Shown here: positions 5,067 to 6,067 of the stretch, piece by piece
Layout of the letters: every line of letters starts with the position of its first letter
Position numbering within the stretch: the first letter of the stretch is position 1
Assembly (NCBI GenBank): GCA_027066935.1
Contig: JAMOMX010000420.1
Coordinates: 1 to 6,067, forward strand
Direction of reading: 5' to 3'
Length of the DNA stretch: 6,067 bases
Source of the DNA: Sulfurimonas sp.
Lineage (GTDB): Bacteria; Campylobacterota; Campylobacteria; Campylobacterales; Sulfurimonadaceae
Position numbers and translations under genes: made by a program
The notes under the pieces: model-generated
Databases searched by the model: none
Told to the model about the DNA's origin: nothing
Seen by the model: the letters and a program-made list of their open reading frames with translations, nothing else

Positions 5067-6067
5067 ATGAATACACCTTATTATTTATGTGAAGAAAAAT
5101 TATTAGAAAATAATCTAAAAATTTTAGATTTTGTGCAAAAACAAAGTGGAGCTAAAATTATTTTAGCACTTAAAGGTTTTGCTATGTGGAGTACATTTCC
5201 TTTAATAGCAAGATATTTAAATGGATGTACGGCAAGTGGATTGCATGAAGCTACACTAGCTTATAAAGAATTTAAAAAATACAATCAAAATGCAGAGGTA
5301 CATACTTATTCTCCTGCTTTTAGTGATGAAAATATAAAAGAGATTGCTAAAATATCAGACCATATTGTTTTTAATTCGCCAGCACAGCTATTTAAATATG
5401 TAGATATTATAAAAGATATAAATCCACATGTTAGTATATCTCTTCGTATAAATCCAGAAGTCTCTTTGTCTCCAAAAGATATATATAATCCATGCGGTAT
5501 TTATAGTCGTTTAGGTACTACAATTGAAAATTTTGATGAAAAAGTTTTAGAGCATATTGATGGTTTGAATTTTCATGCACTTTGTGAGCAAAATGTAGAT
5601 GCTTTAGAAGAGATTTTAATTAGTTTTGAGGCTAAATTTTCTTCTTATTTTAAAAATTTAAAATATATTAATTTTGGTGGTGGGCATCACATAACTAAAA
5701 AAGATTATGATGTAGAAAAATTGATAAAAATCATAAAAAAGTTTCGCAAAAAATATGATGTAGAAGTATATCTAGAGCCAGGAGAAGCTGTTGGCTGGGA
5801 GTGTGGATATTTAGTTAGTAGTGTTTTAGATATAGTTCATAATGGTATGAATATAGCGATACTTGACACTTCAGCAGAAGCTCATATGCCAGATACATTA
5901 GCTATGCCATACCGTGCAGAAGTTCGAGATTCAGGCAAAGCTGGTGAGAAAAAATATAAATATAAATTAGCTGGAAATACTTGTTTAGCTGGTGATATTA
6001 TGGGTGATTATTCTTTTGATAAACCCCTCAAAATTGGTGATAAAATCATATTTGAAGATCAAATTCA
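5067..6067 (+). CDS. nspC: Carboxynorspermidine/carboxyspermidine decarboxylase, C-terminus missing at window edge
   Basis: The frame is open from ATG 5067 to the right edge: 333 codons of an enzyme usually about 375-380 residues, so roughly 40 residues are cut off by the window. It is a fold type III, PLP-dependent decarboxylase of the alanine racemase/ornithine decarboxylase type. It removes CO2 from carboxyspermidine or carboxynorspermidine to give spermidine or norspermidine in the cytosol. ILALKGFAMWSTFP holds the PLP-binding Lys36; NFGGGHHIT (202-210) is the glycine-rich phosphate loop; LEPGEAVGW (236-244) contributes the PLP-ring region; and GNTCLAGD (303-310) carries the active-site Cys306 and Asp310. 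CTASGLHEA and HIVFNSP are further family hallmarks. All key residues in view are intact. The start at 5067 gives MNTPYYLCEEK, matching where the family's conserved TPYYL begins, but no good Shine-Dalgarno directly precedes it; a five-codon in-frame ORF with a strong one does. It pairs with the dehydrogenase immediately upstream. Confidence 0.95.
   Translation, partial: MNTPYYLCEEKLLENNLKILDFVQKQSGAKIILALKGFAMWSTFPLIARYLNGCTASGLHEATLAYKEFKKYNQNAEVHTYSPAFSDENIKEIAKISDHIVFNSPAQLFKYVDIIKDINPHVSISLRINPEVSLSPKDIYNPCGIYSRLGTTIENFDEKVLEHIDGLNFHALCEQNVDALEEILISFEAKFSSYFKNLKYINFGGGHHITKKDYDVEKLIKIIKKFRKKYDVEVYLEPGEAVGWECGYLVSSVLDIVHNGMNIAILDTSAEAHMPDTLAMPYRAEVRDSGKAGEKKYKYKLAGNTCLAGDIMGDYSFDKPLKIGDKIIFEDQI

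Overview
The window is AT-rich, with tight gene spacing, AT-rich leader sequences and extended -10 promoters. Its gene content includes an epsilon-type outer-membrane protein, an Aas-like MFS-PlsC fusion, and the carboxyspermidine dehydrogenase/decarboxylase route to polyamines. Together these point to a member of the Campylobacterota (Epsilonproteobacteria), most like Sulfurimonas, Sulfuricurvum or Arcobacter. The lineage is inferred from protein flavour and composition, not from a database search.

Layout. (1) Positions 1-304, minus strand: the N-terminal 101 residues of an exported outer-membrane beta-barrel protein that runs off the left edge. (2) 305-472: a divergent intergenic region with a strong promoter facing left, an extended -10 promoter facing right, and a cluster of TTGATA/TATCAA palindromes that closely resemble the Fur box known from Campylobacter and Helicobacter. 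(3) 473-3010, plus strand: a two-gene unit. The first gene encodes a DUF695 + RraB-like cytosolic protein. Three bases later comes a 607-residue LplT-type transporter fused to a PlsC-type acyltransferase. (4) 3011-3085: a short gap with a weak AT-only hairpin and a likely new promoter. (5) 3086 to the right edge, plus strand: an exported pentapeptide-repeat protein with two matching Cys-containing caps, then carboxy(nor)spermidine dehydrogenase (start overlaps the previous stop in TAATG), then nspC, the matching decarboxylase, cut by the right edge.

How the genes work together. The last two genes form one pathway: aspartate semialdehyde plus a diamine is reductively condensed to carboxyspermidine or carboxynorspermidine, then decarboxylated to spermidine or norspermidine. 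The transporter-acyltransferase is a membrane phospholipid repair or remodelling protein. The porin-like protein and the pentapeptide protein act in the envelope. I see no mobile element, CRISPR array, tRNA or rRNA. Most of the window is ordinary core-genome content. The points most worth a second look are the Fur-like palindrome cluster, a five-codon ORF with a good Shine-Dalgarno immediately before nspC, the absence of the ligase domain from the Aas-like fusion, and the duplicated disulfide-like caps in the pentapeptide protein.
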